Shown piece by piece: positions 44,301 through 58,788 of a stretch of 64,000 nucleotides of DNA. The stretch is from assembly GCA_000149265.1 (NCBI GenBank), contig CH003367.1, forward strand, positions 1-64,000, read 5' to 3'. The first letter of the stretch is position 1; each line of letters begins with the position of its first letter. The notes beneath the pieces are model-generated. The model was not told the origin of the DNA and ran no database searches. It was given only the letters and a program-made list of their open reading frames with translations. The position numbers and the translations under genes were made by a program. The DNA is from Ciona savignyi. Lineage: Eukaryota > Chordata > Ascidiacea > Phlebobranchia > Cionidae.

Positions 44301-47300
44301 TGTAAGACTTTTAGTGTAAGGTTTGTGTATAAGACTTCAAATTTAAATTTTGGTAAAATAGCCGTATTTTTATCTATTATGCATATTTGCACCACTTTGC
44401 AAAAAAACAAGTTTATGCATATGTTAGACTTACAGACTTCAGTTTAAAAAATGCAGACACTACGAACAGTGTTTACAAACAAAACCTGCTACTTCGTCCT
44501 TGGTTTTTGAACAACATAGTGTTTGTACGTATTCAGTACTTCTTGTCTAAGTGCTGATGCAGTGTTACATGTTTGTTACAATCTTTTAAACACTACAACC
44601 ATTAATTATAAGAGTCCTTAGATCCAATTGTTATTATAATACAGACTAGTTACTGAAACACAAACGTTTCTCCCATGCCCTGGGGTCTTATTATAATTTA
44701 GTGAAATGCTCCTGAAAAACCATTTCAGTGTCAGGCCTATGTGATTACCTAGTGAACTAGAGGGATAAAAGTGCAGTGTGCAGTAAAATTTTGTTTTTGA
44801 AAGCTGTTTATTTTAATAATGTAGAAGCAGACCTGTCCAACTGGTACATATGCAATCTCCAGTGTCACAATGGCATTTAGGTCTCGCCCATATTGTCTCT
44901 TTAAAACAGGTGAAATATACTTTTAGGTTGTATTTGTATATATTTATTAGGGCTGTATTTGTGCTAAAAGGGCACAAGAGCACAACCCTATATCGGTTAC
45001 CTAGTTAAACTGTCATATGGCCATATATTTAAAAACAAAATTTAGGACCATATTAAATCAGAGATTTTCTTACCTGTTGTCTGTCCGTTTAAAGTATAGG
45101 TTTAGGTTAGTTACATTGTAGGCATGACGTATGTATACAAAATTACACCAAAATCGAAGATTGCCTTTTAAAACCCTCCTTGATAATAGTGAGATCCTGT
45201 TAATAATGTGTATTTTTATGGACCATGTTGTAATGATATCCATATCGCTTTATTGTGGTTATTTTTAGTGCCAATTTATCTTCGTATAACTGTTTATTTA
45301 ACTGAAGGGCATCATTAGACGTCTTCCTTTTAAAATATACATATGAACATCTAAACATGTATGCCATTAGTGCAAATAGGTTTTTATTAGTGAGATATCA
45401 TAACTAATTGGATTTTAAAATACCACCTTCACAATACAGTGCACCCTAACATTATAAGTGAAATTATGAGACCTGTCCTAGTGTACTCTTTAGACTTGTT
45501 GTGCTGTTTTTACATCATTCAGGACTTATTTTACTGTATTATGTTTCTACATCGTATTTGTATATTGTCAGTATATAGGCCTATATATTTATTGTTTGGG
45601 TTATTTGTTGACTTTGACTAATATATTTGCATGGCTTATATACTTAGTATTTATTTTTAAGTTAAACTATGGATCTGTATTATGAGAAGTTCTACATTTT
45701 GAGCAAGGTAATTGTTTATTTGAAAGATCTATATATTGCTCTATTAATTCAAGGTTGTATCTACTATCTTTTACGACTTTATAACGTAAAATTAACCCAA
45801 AATTGGTCGTCTGACGCCAGTCAGCTGAATTTATTAGATCAGTCCGCCGGCTGTCAATTCCCAGTGTGTATCATTCAGTTGTTTGTAATTCCGTTTTTTT
45901 CACAATCGAGGTTTGGCGGTTTTTCCTATCCCAACTTTCTTTTTTTTGATTTGAGCCGGTGTCCCGCGGGACGAAGTTAAATTACCATAAGCGTGTTTCA
46001 GTCGACTCGGCCGTTCAATTGCTGTTCTGCATGGTTAGCGCTATTGGATCTTGCAGTAGCGTTTCCATGTCAGCGCTGAGTTTTAAATAGCAGCCGCGCA
46101 GTTGAGTCACTTTGCATCCTCTTATTTGCAAAAAGTAGCAACGATATTAAAGTTGGGGAAGCAGTGGGTTGATTATTTCGCCATATTTCATAATAAATAT
46201 TGTTTTTAGGTTGCAGCATTGTTTTGCAAAGGTTATCATATTAGCCGTACTAATAATAGATCTAGCTCGGTCGTTGGTGTTTTGTTGTAATTTACTGACG
46301 TGGGTAGGCAGCGCTGGCCAAAGTTTAAATCGAAACTTAGTAACACAGCGGAGCGGAGCTATTCTTAGCTTTCTTAGTAACACTCGTTCGTTCCATTTCA
46401 ACTGCCGCTTATTTGTCAATCGGGCATCCGTTGTTGATTATTCATTCATGGGCAGAAAATAGTCCTAGCCTGTACTCCCACAAGATAACAAAGCGCTGTA
46501 AGCCTGCCACAGCGCCGTTTTAGTTCTATACAACCGTGACAACGTCAGTAAAGCTTAGTTGTATAGAAAGTGCGTCGGGGCGAGATTTGCCTTATAGTCG
46601 GGCACCGAGTCGTCTTTATGTAACTATGATGCTCTTTGACCGTAGAATGAATGAACAGGATACAACTTTACAGGTTAGTTTGTAAAACGTTTCACTATTT
46701 TAAATTATAAAAACTTACATAAGAACTTTAAAAGTTCAAAACAAAAGGAAGGACGTATGTCAAAAAGACGGAGGTCTCTTCCACATGTGTTTCAAAATTA
46801 TTTGCGAGTTCAGTTCTTACGTTGGTCATCTTTTCCGAACTCGCTCGTGTGTTTTGTAATGCGCGTGACGCGCATCCAGCCAGCCAGAAAGAATATTTCC
46901 GAGCGTTTACGTGCGCCATTTACGTGTCAGTTACTTTTTGCACGACCTATCAGGTCATATATTCAAAAGCGTTTTTTTCTTCCAAATACCACAAATTCTT
47001 CGGTTTAAAAATAGCCAGTGCTTCAAGTTTTAAAACTAAGAATATATTTTTCGGTTTCCTAAATTCTAGAAAAAACAGTCTGGAATGTGGATTCTAAATA
47101 TAAGTGCATTATTGGTGAAGTGTCGTGTTGGTATACTGTGTAAATATACAAATTTATATGATGGCATAATATCGGTATTTTTTGGCATTATTAGCTTTCG
47201 TTTTCCAGCTATCAATATATTTGTTCTTGGAATGGTGTTTGCAATAATCTGTTTTTAATTTTCGTGGTGCGTATTTTATTATGTCATACTGGCCATTGTT

Positions 47301-50300
47301 TCGTTAGAAACAAGATACGTAAGCGGGGTTTATGTAACACATATCCGGCTCTGTCAAACACACGGGGAACTTCTGACGCAAACTCTTACGCACGGCGGTG
47401 TATAGACCTCAAAAGAACCTCCCTGTAAACTATGGGTTCGAATCATTATCCAGAGCCAATGAATAGCCACATTCGGTTATTTTTGTCTGCGTTTCCGCCC
47501 AACGGTTGACTAACGCCACGACCGTGAATCAATCCGCCAACTCAGTTAAATATTTCCGTGTTAGTCCGCAAACCAAGGCCGCAAGCGTCACACTAATGCA
47601 TGTCGTATGTATACAAAGTTTAAACTGCAAACTTGCACTATAATCAAAAGTGTGATTCAAATTACACCACGCCTTATCCCAAACCGTTTACGTCAAGTCC
47701 TGCTGATTGATTTGTAAATGTTGATCAAACTCTGTTCAAAGAAGGTTGAAATATGCTTTTAACCATATTAAAATCTATACAACATTGCACTATGTTTTAA
47801 GTTCTAACTCCTTGTTTTAACAGCAAAACTCGTGGAGCAAGATTCGAATGGTGATATGGTCCCCGTTTATGCAGTCTTTCAAAAAGAAGTACCCGTGGGT
47901 ACAACTGGCGGGCCATGCGGGTAAAATACTTATAGTTTATAAATTTCACTCTATGTATAATTTAACGATTTCAACTGTCCTGGCGTATGTATATTTTGGA
48001 AATAGGGGCGTATCTTAATTCAAAACTACTCTGTACAATAGTTACTTCTGGGGTTGAGATTAGTGGTAAGCAGTTTCCCTACTTCCCCCTTTCCCTTTTT
48101 TTTAGTGTTGCCCTGAAATAGGAGTTAAAAATAATTTGCTTTCTTTGACAACTAATAAAATGTAGTCTTTCTTCTTTTCTAGCCAATGTGATAGCCGGAG
48201 AAAGCATTAAACATTCGTTTTTTTTCCAACATCCAGGCAACTTCCAGCCTGGTGAGGAAGGCTGCATTTTAAAACGTTATGTTGAACGAGAAGCCAACTG
48301 TTTGAAAGGTTTAGCCGCCGACATGACGTTGCGCAACTTTGCTCCGCGTTTTCACGGAATTGTCGATAACAACGGAGAAAAGTACACACAGATGGAAGAT
48401 CTACTGCTCCCCTTCGATTCTCCCTCACTTATGGACTGTAAAATGGGAATAAGGTATGTTGCGGTTGTTCGACGCGTGATATGGTCTTGTATCCAAATTG
48501 GGTGGTTTTGGTTTAGCGCCAAAATGTAACATACGTGTACAAAACCGCCAATTGACATGTTCTCATTCCTACCCCGTCATTTTATGTGCTTAGTGACCAG
48601 AATTAAATTACCCCTTTGTTTTCACAAAAACCGCGTTAATTTATGCTAGTCGGCTAAAATAAGATACATCATTGAAAATATCCTGTTCTCTTCTCAAATA
48701 ATAGATCTAACCAATTAATAATAATCAGAAAAGACCGTATTTACACCAGAAAAGATGTTTACTTCTCTTATTGTTTCGGTTTTGCGTGAAATTATCTTAA
48801 TAAAACTAAATAATTATGCGGTTAATGGGCGACGTTTCGATGGCATTTGCATTGCGTACGTGATGTTTTCAAATGGGTTCGTTCAAATTGTATTTCCCGG
48901 TCCATTTGCGGCCATATTCCGTCTCCCTTGTATCCGATTTCACGGAGAATATGATATATGCTTTATTACATCATTAAGACGAACCCCTTCCGCAAATTCG
49001 ACACCTTGTATATTAGAAAGTATATAATTGTTTAAAGATACAACTAAACATTATTTAATATGTTAAATTTTTGGGCTAAAATCGAACGCTAGTTTATCAG
49101 CACTAATAAACTAAAATATTGTTACTGTCTAAACAAGCATGCAAATTGCATTTTTAGTCAATCGGCAAAACCAACGCTATGTATATGAAATGGCCAGCCA
49201 GGCCCTTTGAACTTCAACCGCGTGTTGTTTTGCTCGTAAACTCAATAAAAATGTCAAAATGCAGTCATATAACCATTCTTTAAAGGATGCTCAATTTGTT
49301 GTCTAAGAATAGCAAGTTTATTGCTCAATTTGCGGCTCCCCGGTCGAGTTGAAATCACCTACGAGCAATTTGAACTTGTACCAAAGGAAAGGTCACGGTG
49401 CAGACCTTTAAGGTCAGCACGTAATAAGGTACACCTTGGTTTCTTTAGATCCGCTCAAGGGACTAGTCCAAACGCAATTAGGCCTAAACTGTCGACTAGT
49501 AAAACTTGTCGTCTCGTCGCGCAATTGAAGGGTGGGCCCTTAGGGCAAATTCGATGTAATTTTCTTTGATAAAATTTCACAATTCGGTTAGATATACGTA
49601 AACGACTAACAGACAGACGCCGATATTTAACAACCGATGTCTCACATTTGGTAACCCTGATTAGTTTTACACACCAGGGAAAATAACGTATTAGACAGAG
49701 CAAACAGGCATGAGATTACTTTTGCTCCAACGTGAATACAATTAATGACTTTCCGCCATCGTTCTTTGTATGCTCCATCTGCGTTAGTGCCTGGAGTGTC
49801 ACTCCGGTTTAATTCGTTTAGTTTTTGTCCTCCTTTTCTCTTTAATTGGTCACTATTTCTTATAATAAACACATCTATGTATTAACACCAAGAAAGATGT
49901 GCAGTAAAATGTTGTTTCTTTAAAGGAGAAATAGAACCAAGGCAACAGGGCACAAATTAAAACCAACGCATCGCTTAATCCTTCTGTCACAGCGTGTAAA
50001 GCTTTTCTTATGGCAACATGTTAAAGTGGCGCGTCCCGTCGTATGAAGTGTGTTGAAACAGCACCTCACTAGCATGTTTAAGTGTTCTTATCCCAACAGT
50101 CATTGGGGCAATCGTTTAAGTTAAACGATGCTTCAAATTTTAATCGATGGTGGCCCGGTGGGCTATTCGAATATACAACCGAATGTAATCCATTTTTAAG
50201 CCGTTGTTTTTTCCCAGAACTTACTTGGAGGACGAGCTAACCAAGGCAAAGGTGAAACCACAGTTACGCCACGTAAGTTTTCACAACATTCAATATTGGT

Positions 50301-53300
50301 TGAAAACATACACACAATACTGTAGCTCCAACAATCCGTTGAACATTTTTTAACTGTGTACACTAACATGTATACGCATTTAGTTATTTAATTTATTATG
50401 TATGAACTATCAATTTCTTAAATTTAAACTAAATATATTCTATTCATGAACTGGGCTATCTACTACATAAAAAAGAAATTTCAAAAAATAAGGCATTATT
50501 AAGAGTCATTATTACGTCCGACTTTTTTGCCATTGTTGATTTATTAAATTGGTATTTCGTGTCTTGGAGACCGATTGACATTAATTACCACCAAGCAACT
50601 GAAAGTGGTGATAAATGACTGGTTAATGCTGATTGACATCAGGAATTAAATTGCGTAAATATATACATTCCAAATAACGCAATTGGAAATATTACTACTC
50701 CTACTGTATGCATTTTGCTGAAACTACTGTTGTATAACAAACTCTAAAAATTCAATTCTGCTGCCGGTGTCAAAAACATTACATGTGCCCGGAATATGTG
50801 AACCTTGGACTTGTATTGTGTTCTTTAAGTTAGGGCAGGCATTGCATTTAGCATTTAAATAACATTAATTAAAAACTTTTAAAAAATTAATCGTTCTAAT
50901 AAAACTGATGTATTCATGATTGGTCGAATTGGTCAACAGGACATGTATGTTAAAATGACGGAAATATCCCCCGACGAACCGACCAAGGAGGAAAGAGCAC
51001 AAAACGCAGTGACGAAGCCACGGTACATGCAGTGGAGAGAGCAAGTCAGTTCCACATCAAACCTCGGTTTCAGAATAGAAGGGATCAAGGTAAGATTACT
51101 TGTATCACGTGGCAGTTGTAAGATGGCGGAAAATGAATTGATAACGAATTTTTTTTTTGGTTTCGGTGATCCACATTTACTATACGCTGTTCTGCTTCAG
51201 TATTCAGAGGTTGGTAAAATCCCTTTTTAAGAGATTTTGTCTGTTAAGAGTTGTCGTATATGCACAGGCATATTTAAGTGTGGAAAATCAAGTTATTCTA
51301 TATAATGAGTGTTTTGTGTTCTTGTAGCACCTGAATTTGTTGTCTTCCCTTTGTTAATTGAATTCAATATTCTCCATCTTTAAATTAGTTCTAGCAGTTT
51401 TAAGTTTGTATTTGTCCAAGCCATGACGTTTGCACTCGTTAACCTAACTAATCTTGTCAAGAATTAGTGTCAGGAGTTTTAGGCTTGAATCTCAATTCTT
51501 TGGTTAAATTTGCTATATTAAATGTTCCCAAAATAACAAAAAACGGTTCCAGGTTTAAATCTTACTCCTTAAAACAGGAATGGCTTTTATAAATTAAAAC
51601 CGATTAACGCCTGACACCTGTGTGTTTTAAAGACCACATCTCATAACTAAAAGGGTTCTTTTCATTTAGACTTGTGTATCTTAGCACGTTGTCTTTGTTA
51701 GTTCGACAAACCATACGTTATGAATTGCCTGTTTGTACAGTTTGATAATAGCCTAAAAGGTATGAATATAGGAATTGTATGAAAAGACTCCGATTGTCAT
51801 TTCTATCCTGCCACGTGCAATTATAACATCTCACTCTATTTTAATGATCGTTGCTGTGGTAAAGAAATTCAATAGAAAACAATGGCTATTTATGTATAGA
51901 GAAAGGATCGTTTAAAACAGGGATGTCCAACATTTTATTGTAGTGGGCCGTATTTTCACTTGAAATAATTTAATGGACCGCAGAACCTATTAAATTTTTA
52001 AGAAAAATTGGTACATAAAGAAACAATTATAAACCTCTAATTTATAATCCTGTATTTCTGTTGCTCCCATACTTATAGCCTACTATTACTGCGCCCCTAA
52101 AAAGCCGACTGATCCATTTTAATTAGGCTAAGATTTAAAGTTTAAAATACTACTTGGAGTGAAAATACCTAGCGGGCCACACAAAAATCTCAGGTGGGCC
52201 GCAGGTTGGACATCCCTGATTTAAAACCATGTTGTGCAATTTCATAATCGCAGTGTTCAAATTATCAACAAGACGACTTAATTGTACCCAGCAAAAGCCG
52301 ATAGTTCGGATATATGATGACCTTTCCGTCGCATAAACATATTGTTTCTTAATTAAGTGACGAGCGAATCGTTGTGTAAATAAAAAAATAGCACGACCTG
52401 TTAAAATGTCAGTGGAAGTTTTCCTTTTGACACTAACAATGTATATATGGAAATTCAGACTCTACTGTTTAATACTTCTAAAAATTTTAAAATCCTTGTG
52501 GTAAGCGCATATGTCCCGTTGGTTGGTTTATGTAAATGTGTTCAGTCCACTATGTCTAATTAGCGACTTGCGCGGGTAATTCGAGGTCGAGTGTAATTTG
52601 TTTCATGACGTCATAAACCAATTACCCAGCGATGTATGTTCGCAAATATCAAGGACAAAGGCTAAAATGCGATCTAAAAGAAGTTAATTTTATCTTAACG
52701 AGACATATATCGATTTTACCCTCCTATTGTTGTTCGTAACTCGTATATTCATGGTGGGCTGTAGGAACTGTTATAACACGGGATAGTGTGGCAAGAACAC
52801 CTTGACCTGACGTATGTTGACCGAATTCCTATGAGATTACGTGTACAATTCGGCCTTGGAAAGGTTTAGAGTTTAATTTAAAGTCATTCATCAAGTTAAC
52901 TCCCGTTCTGGTGTATGTCACAGGTATGCTTTTGTTTGAATTTTCCATAAACGTTGGCTGCGTCCCGTTGTTTGGCGTTTGTTAAACACACAAAGATCCA
53001 CGTCACGTTGAGATAAGTCCATGTTTGCTTGCGGGCCACCCGTTGTGCAAATACATCGCCCTTGTCCCGTAGCTTATAATTGTAAAATTGTAATCCTACT
53101 TTACTAACTTAGAACCGAAATGACCGAAAATGCCCTGATCCTGATTTAAAACAATATATTCACGCTTACTATAAGGTGGTTGCAAAAAAACAGTCACAAG
53201 AAATAAGTAAACAGACGCACAGCGGTAGGTTGATTTAACATCAATTGAGGTAATATTCTGACGTGTTGGCGTTACAAGTCATGACAACTATTTGGATTGC

Positions 53301-56300
53301 CTTGCTAAGTTCCGTTTGTTTTTCTATTACCAGTTTACGAGGCGCTGGTGCAACGCGCGCCTCTGACGCACGTTAATCTCGTAAATTTTAGCGAGCGGTG
53401 CTTGAATCTATTTCACACAAAACAAACTACACTTGTGATTTTGATTGCGGAACTACTGATGTCAAATGACACACCTTGTTGAGTTGCCAATGGCACAACT
53501 TTACTTTCCAAATGACTTAGTCATACGTAGCATGTGGTCATTGGCGTCACGTGGCAATGGTGTAACCCATACCGTTAGCACAACAGCCTTGATATAAAAT
53601 AACCCCCTCTGATTTAAAGACGGGAGCGTATTTGTTTCCAAACTTATTGGACAGTCATTTAACGAAATCCCAAATGCTCCTGTCGATTTTAACATGTCAT
53701 ATTGACGTAGACTTCCCTTTACCAGAAAGGGGACAAGGACCCGAGCAAGGACTACAAGCTCACCAAGACGAAAGAACAAGTCGTGTCAGCATTTAAATAC
53801 TTCATAAACAACAATGTGGACGTACTGGTGCGTAGAATTAATATTTGGACTCTGTATTTTAGTCTGGGCGTTATCTTGTAAGGTTTCCATATTGTTGCCT
53901 CGTTTTTTTTATTCTAAAATCGACCAACACTCTAAATGGAAAATTCCTGCCACACCCAAGATACGTAAGAATGATTAAAAATGCACCACAAGTCGATTCC
54001 TTGTGGTTAAGATATGTATATTTCGCTGAATAAATTAACTTGCGGTTTACATTTATCAGCTCTTTGTGTGCTCGTGTATTTAATAAAGCTGCTTCGAATA
54101 TGGATAGCAATGAAGCAAGTTTAAAATGTCTCAATTTCATTTTATTAACATATCGGTTTAAAATAAACTCTAACCATGTAGCAACACGAACGACGCATAC
54201 ATACACGTACTCTTGCAGATAAATTTGCTTACAAGTGGGCGATTTTTTCGATAAAACTACCAACACCAACAAAGTTAAATACATGCATGCTGACTTTTCC
54301 GTCATGTGACTCAAGTGACATCTTTGCACCAATATTTAGAACGAATACGTCGTATCGATTCCGCTCGTGCTCTACTCCTGCCCCGACACACCGCACTTTT
54401 ATGTTCGTTTCTTTACACAGCATATTGTGTGATAAAATATGACAATATCATTACTCCGTTTACGCTCGGGTACATCACATCTAAGTTTCCTTTGGGAAAT
54501 CTCAAGATATTAAAGATGATTTTGTTGGAGTATTAGTGCCGGGCGAATAAACGCGCCGATGGTCTTTCTTGCTATGTTTGGCGTCCACGTCTAAATATAC
54601 CCAAAGTAAATAATTGATTGGATTATAGACCTGTTTTAACGACTTTATTTTTTCCGTCTTTTTCCGTTTTTCATTTTTTCATCAAAGGTCGTGGAAACAA
54701 CAGATAACTAAACTTGCCACTCCATTATAAAGAAAACTTAGTGATTATCAAAATGTCGATTGATTAAAACTACGCACTTCAGTCATTTTTTTCACTCAAG
54801 CACTTAAAATCGACATTTTCAAACGCCATCCAATTAATTATCTAAATGTCGTCTGCCTGGCTTTCAAGTGTCGTAATGTCTACTGTGACGTCAACAATGA
54901 GCATCACCATTGCAGGAAAAGTACATCGAGCGGTTAATCGACATGCGGGTTGCATTGGAAGGCTCCACTTTCTTTCATCAACACGAGGTAATAAGTGTTC
55001 ATGTATATTTTACTTCGTGATGCATTATTCAGTAATGCGACACGTAATACTGATATCCGCCATATATAATAACGGTATAAGCATTAATTTTTAAAAACAA
55101 ATTGTATGCTTCTTTTCTCTAATAAAGATGAAATTTGTTATTTAAACCTGTAATTCGTATAAAACCATTTCTATAATAGTAAATGACATTTTATTTTGTA
55201 ATGCATTATTCCTTTATATCGCGACACATGCGACAATCAACTTTGAAATTGAGATATTTCGATTAATTATTTATGACCATTTTTAATTTTTCTTTCCATA
55301 ATTTTAAGTTGAAATACTTTGCCAAAAGGTCTACAATTCTCGGTCAGCATTTAAACTATTTTTAATTCAATAAATTTTATGAGCAGTTTTAGACGTTCAT
55401 TTATAGTGTTGTATAAACAAATGTTTGTGCGTATAACTTTGAGGTATTTATAATACGCCTTTTGATCATTAATGTATTTTTGCATTTTTATTTAGAAGTA
55501 TGACGTTTGAATTAAATCGCCTGAGTGCATTTCGTAACTCGTTTGTCATTACCGGTTCTTTGGTTATCTAGGTTTATTTTTGAAGCGTACTTATTTTAGC
55601 AATTTAGCTATTACCGTTGTGTAAAGCTTTTATAGGTTATACTTTGGTAAAGGCATGCAATGTAACGCTTTTATAATGCAGCTAATCATGTAGAACTTAT
55701 TTTAGGCGATGTATATTTACAATGATGCCGCTTGTTTAAGCAAAAGCTTAAAGTCAAACAATTATTTCCATTTACAGTTATTATAAAGCCAAATTCGTTA
55801 ACCTTAAAAATAAAAAAAGCGTCATAGTTTAAGCTTAACATATTAAGCCCAAAATCGAACTATCAGTTCTACCACGATTCGAACCACTACACTATACCGC
55901 GAAATCTCATAACGTAGGTCATATGAAACATCACAGTAAAAACTCACCGCGATGGTATTTAAACGTCATAAACACTTACTCACAGGTGATCGGGAGTTCC
56001 TTATTGTTCGTGCACGATTCGACCGGTCTGGCCAAAGTATGGATGATCGATTTCGGGAAAACCAGTCGACTTCCTGACGGCCAAACATTGGACCATAGGT
56101 CAGAGTGGAAAGAGGGAAATAGGTGGGTTTTAATACAAATTCTTTCGAATTTTTATGCTGTATGCGATCATTGTGCTATTGTTTTATCTGGATTAGTTCC
56201 GAGCCAATATCGTACTCGTCATTAAAACCGTTTTTGTTATATAGGAAGTGAAATATGAATCAGTTGCGTTAACCATTCAACCACACGACCCTGTGTTATA

Positions 56301-57824
56301 GTCACAGTTTTGGTTTTCTAGAAAGATTACAGTAAATTGTTTAAAACTAAATTATCCTTTTATTATCTTTGAAAATCGAGTAAACTTATCCCCTTTTAAT
56401 TTATACAAGTTTTTCTTAATCTGATTATCAGTATGACTGTTTCGCAGAATAAAGGTAAAATATGTAAAACTGTTTTAAAAGTTTTAATGAAGTTTGGTAA
56501 AAAAATATATGCGTTGTGGTCAGCTACCGTATTAAAGTGTGAAATAAAGCAAAATAAGCCTTTAACTAAATTAACCCTTGAAGTGTTAAAACTGTTTTAA
56601 CGTTCAGAATGTAACCACTCTGTTAATATTCTCCTTTTACGTTAACTAATTCACACTAATTATGGAAATGCAGCACTTTTCGTGACATTTAAAATTAATT
56701 TTGATCCATCCCGTTTTAAATTTAGACAGTTAAAATTAAAACCGAGAATTCTTTTTTAATATTGATCTTAAATAATTAAAGAGTGAACGCTGTAGTTGTG
56801 ACGTGACTATAGAACATTTTGACTGTAACTTATCCGTTTGAAAATTTAAAGTTTTAGAATGTTTTTCACTTGCATTTTAATTGGCAATGTGAAAGTCAAG
56901 ATTATATATAAAATAATATTTTGGTTTATGCTTTTACGGTAAACGGTTGTTCGGCATTTATGCGCGATAAGACCACCGCACATTTGCCACAAGTTTAAAA
57001 ATACTTAACAAACCGTTTACAAAACAAGCAGTAAGCTTCTTAAAAAAATAACTCCCCAAAATCTCACGTCACCATAAGCATTAGCCGAACCGCGCACAAT
57101 ATATGGAAACGCCGTAGGCCAGTTGGTGGTAAAGTGTCAACCGTATTCCTGGAGAGTTTACGACCTATTTTTATCAATCTTTGAATAATGTTTCGAATTT
57201 TTGCAAAATAAGATTAAAATCAGCTTACACCATTGCTATACAACAAACATACCTGGAAAGACGCTATTTTTAACACAACTGCTGTAAGGGATTAAGGATA
57301 GACATAGAAGTTAAACGCCGTCTTTGTGGCATTTATGTATGAAAATTTGAACGATAACATAATATCTTATGACATTTAAAAACCAGTGTGGTCCCAAGTT
57401 TGGCTTTAATCCATAGCACACAGCGGATTATTGTGATATAGATGACATGCACTTTAACGTATACTTAACTGCAGCGCGGCAATTGTATGGAAAATGTTTC
57501 TCTGCATACTAATGCAATGGTGTAATCTGATAAAAAAACAGCATACAAGACTGTACATGTACATGTAAATGCGGGTTGCCGTGATAGCTAAATTCCTCGT
57601 AATTTTGTTCCAGAGAGGACGGCTACTTGTTCGGCATGGATAACATGATCAACATCATGCACGAGATACTGGAAGACTTGCGCCTACAAACAATGCAAAA
57701 TGACGTCACGGCTACATCGCCCAGTCCGCAAACGGCACGGAGGTTGAAGAGACAGCTCGCGCAGAGCAACTCGCTCGAGTCTCCGGCAAACGTCGTCACG
57801 AACTCCAGGGACCGGACGACGTAG
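41333..57824 (+). CDS. ITPK: inositol-trisphosphate 3-kinase, long form
   Basis: Exons with GT/AG borders and matching phases: 41333-41628, 42676-42769, 47824-47920, 48237-48453, 50218-50272, 50940-51089, 53726-53827, 54916-54987, 55986-56122, 57614-57824 (TAG). This gives 476 residues if translation starts at MDTACHQ. The enzyme phosphorylates Ins(1,4,5)P3 to Ins(1,3,4,5)P4. Exon 47824 has the calmodulin-binding helix ([12 protein letters not shown]) and WVQLAGHAG. Exon 48237 has the IPK signature PSLMDCKMG (PxxxDxKxG). Exon 50940 has TKPRYMQWR and TLGFRIEGI-like sequence. Exon 55986 has SSLLFVHD and the metal-binding MIDFGKT. The last exon extends past the family core with a Ser/Arg-rich tail. 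Exact N-terminus is uncertain. No gene symbol beyond family level is justified. Confidence 0.88.
42770..45799. other. large intron of IP3 3-kinase, nothing recognised
   Basis: AT-rich, no convincing exon. A short imperfect hairpin lies at about 44950-44992. Confidence 0.5.
45800..46620 (+). promoter_or_regulatory. candidate internal promoter region
   Basis: CpG-containing, less AT-rich stretch inside the large IP3 3-kinase intron, directly before the alternative first exon. It includes TTTAAATAG at about 46082. Judged by eye only. Confidence 0.3.
46626..46673 (+). CDS. alternative first coding exon of IP3 3-kinase
   Basis: ATG followed by 16 open codons ([16 protein letters not shown]) ending at a GTTAGT donor in phase 0, the phase needed by the exon at 47824. 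Joined there it gives a 362-residue short form with complete calmodulin-binding and catalytic parts. The sequence before it (about 45800-46620) is visibly richer in G, C and CpG than the rest of the intron. Confidence 0.5.
47347..47457 (+). other. tRNA-like fossil
   Basis: GGCTCTG and CAGAGCC could pair as a 7-bp acceptor stem. The B-box-like GGGTTCGAATCA lies just before the 3' strand. The middle, about 110 nt overall, does not fold into an obvious tRNA. Confidence 0.25.
48454..50217. other. intron of IP3 3-kinase, nothing recognised
   Basis: No repeat or exon supported. Confidence 0.5.
51090..53725. other. intron of IP3 3-kinase
   Basis: Apart from the hAT MITE, I recognise nothing here. 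Confidence 0.5.
51918..52218. mobile_element. hAT-type MITE
   Basis: 301 bp with 14-bp terminal inverted repeats, CAGGGATGTCCAAC at the left and its complement at the right. Flanked by 8-bp duplications GTTTAAAA (51910-51917) and ATTTAAAA (52219-52226), one mismatch. GGGCCGTATTTTCAC and GTGGGCCGCAGG next to the ends are typical of hAT elements. No coding capacity. It sits in an IP3 3-kinase intron. Confidence 0.88.
56123..57613. other. last intron of IP3 3-kinase
   Basis: A minus-strand tRNA-like 5' half (GGTCGTGTGGTTGAATGGTT) lies at about 56266-56292. The rest is AT-rich with nothing recognised. Confidence 0.45.
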
Positions 57825-58443
57825 ATAACCCGCCGCATCATACGGTACGCGTATCGTGGCCGCCGACGCGCAAGGTACTTCCCCCGGACGGAGAAAGGTG
57901 TAAGGTACGCGGTACACGCACCGACTCACGCATCTGATTCTCATTCGATCTCCCACAATCCCCCGACGTGATTTAATTAGGTGCAGTGTCCTCTGTTTCA
58001 CTTTTATACTTTAAAAACCCCCTTGATTGCTCGCAAGTTTTGAGAAAAATTGTTATTTTCACTGCTTTTCATAGCATTCTCGCTGCTAGAGACAATTGCA
58101 CCCACTTTAACGCTTTGTGCACGGAGATATTGCTTTGATGGTAACTTTTATTTAAAACCAGTGTAGCGTGGAACGTTTTAACTGCACTAGCTTTATAGAC
58201 CGCTTTCGAAAATTTTAATTGCGGTCTCGATGACGTCGACTTGTGACGTCATGAAGCCTTCCGCTTGCTTGGGGCTTTTTAAGTTTTTGATCCAAGAATC
58301 ACTGTATCATGAAGTTGTGCTGCCGCGTAATTAATAGGGCGAAAAATGCAAAGTACGATGACCGACTTTGAATAGTTTTACCGATTTTTGCTGTTTTTAT
58401 ACCGCCTGCTACATTGAGAATAGTTATTTTCCAATTTTAACTG

Positions 58444-58449
58444 AATAAA
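58444..58449 (+). promoter_or_regulatory. possible poly(A) signal of IP3 3-kinase
   Basis: AATAAA about 620 nt after the stop at 57824. Confidence 0.35.
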
Positions 58450-58788
58450 ACTGATAATTGGCAACGAATTCGGGTCACAGCGACACCACGCGGTCACTGT
58501 GGTTAAGGCTTCTGTTTTAAATTATTAAATCGAGCGGTACCACAATGCACCAAACCTATCTTTAACTAATTTTGAGAAATAATGCGCAAAGTGTATAAAC
58601 CGGATTTTTCTAAAAACACTTTTTTACCTCCCAATTTGCCGCGTCTTATATCTTCAAAACTGTATTTCCCTTAATCTTTAATGAAAACGAATAAAAAGAT
58701 TTCTTATTTCTTAATATTAAAAAAAAATCTAATTTAAATCACGTCTTTTACAACAATTTGCGTTGTTTTTTATCTCCCTTTCGCTGTT

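Noticed and set aside
53871-54332. 153-residue minus-strand ORF
   Set aside because: Lies within an IP3 3-kinase intron, with no splice or domain support.
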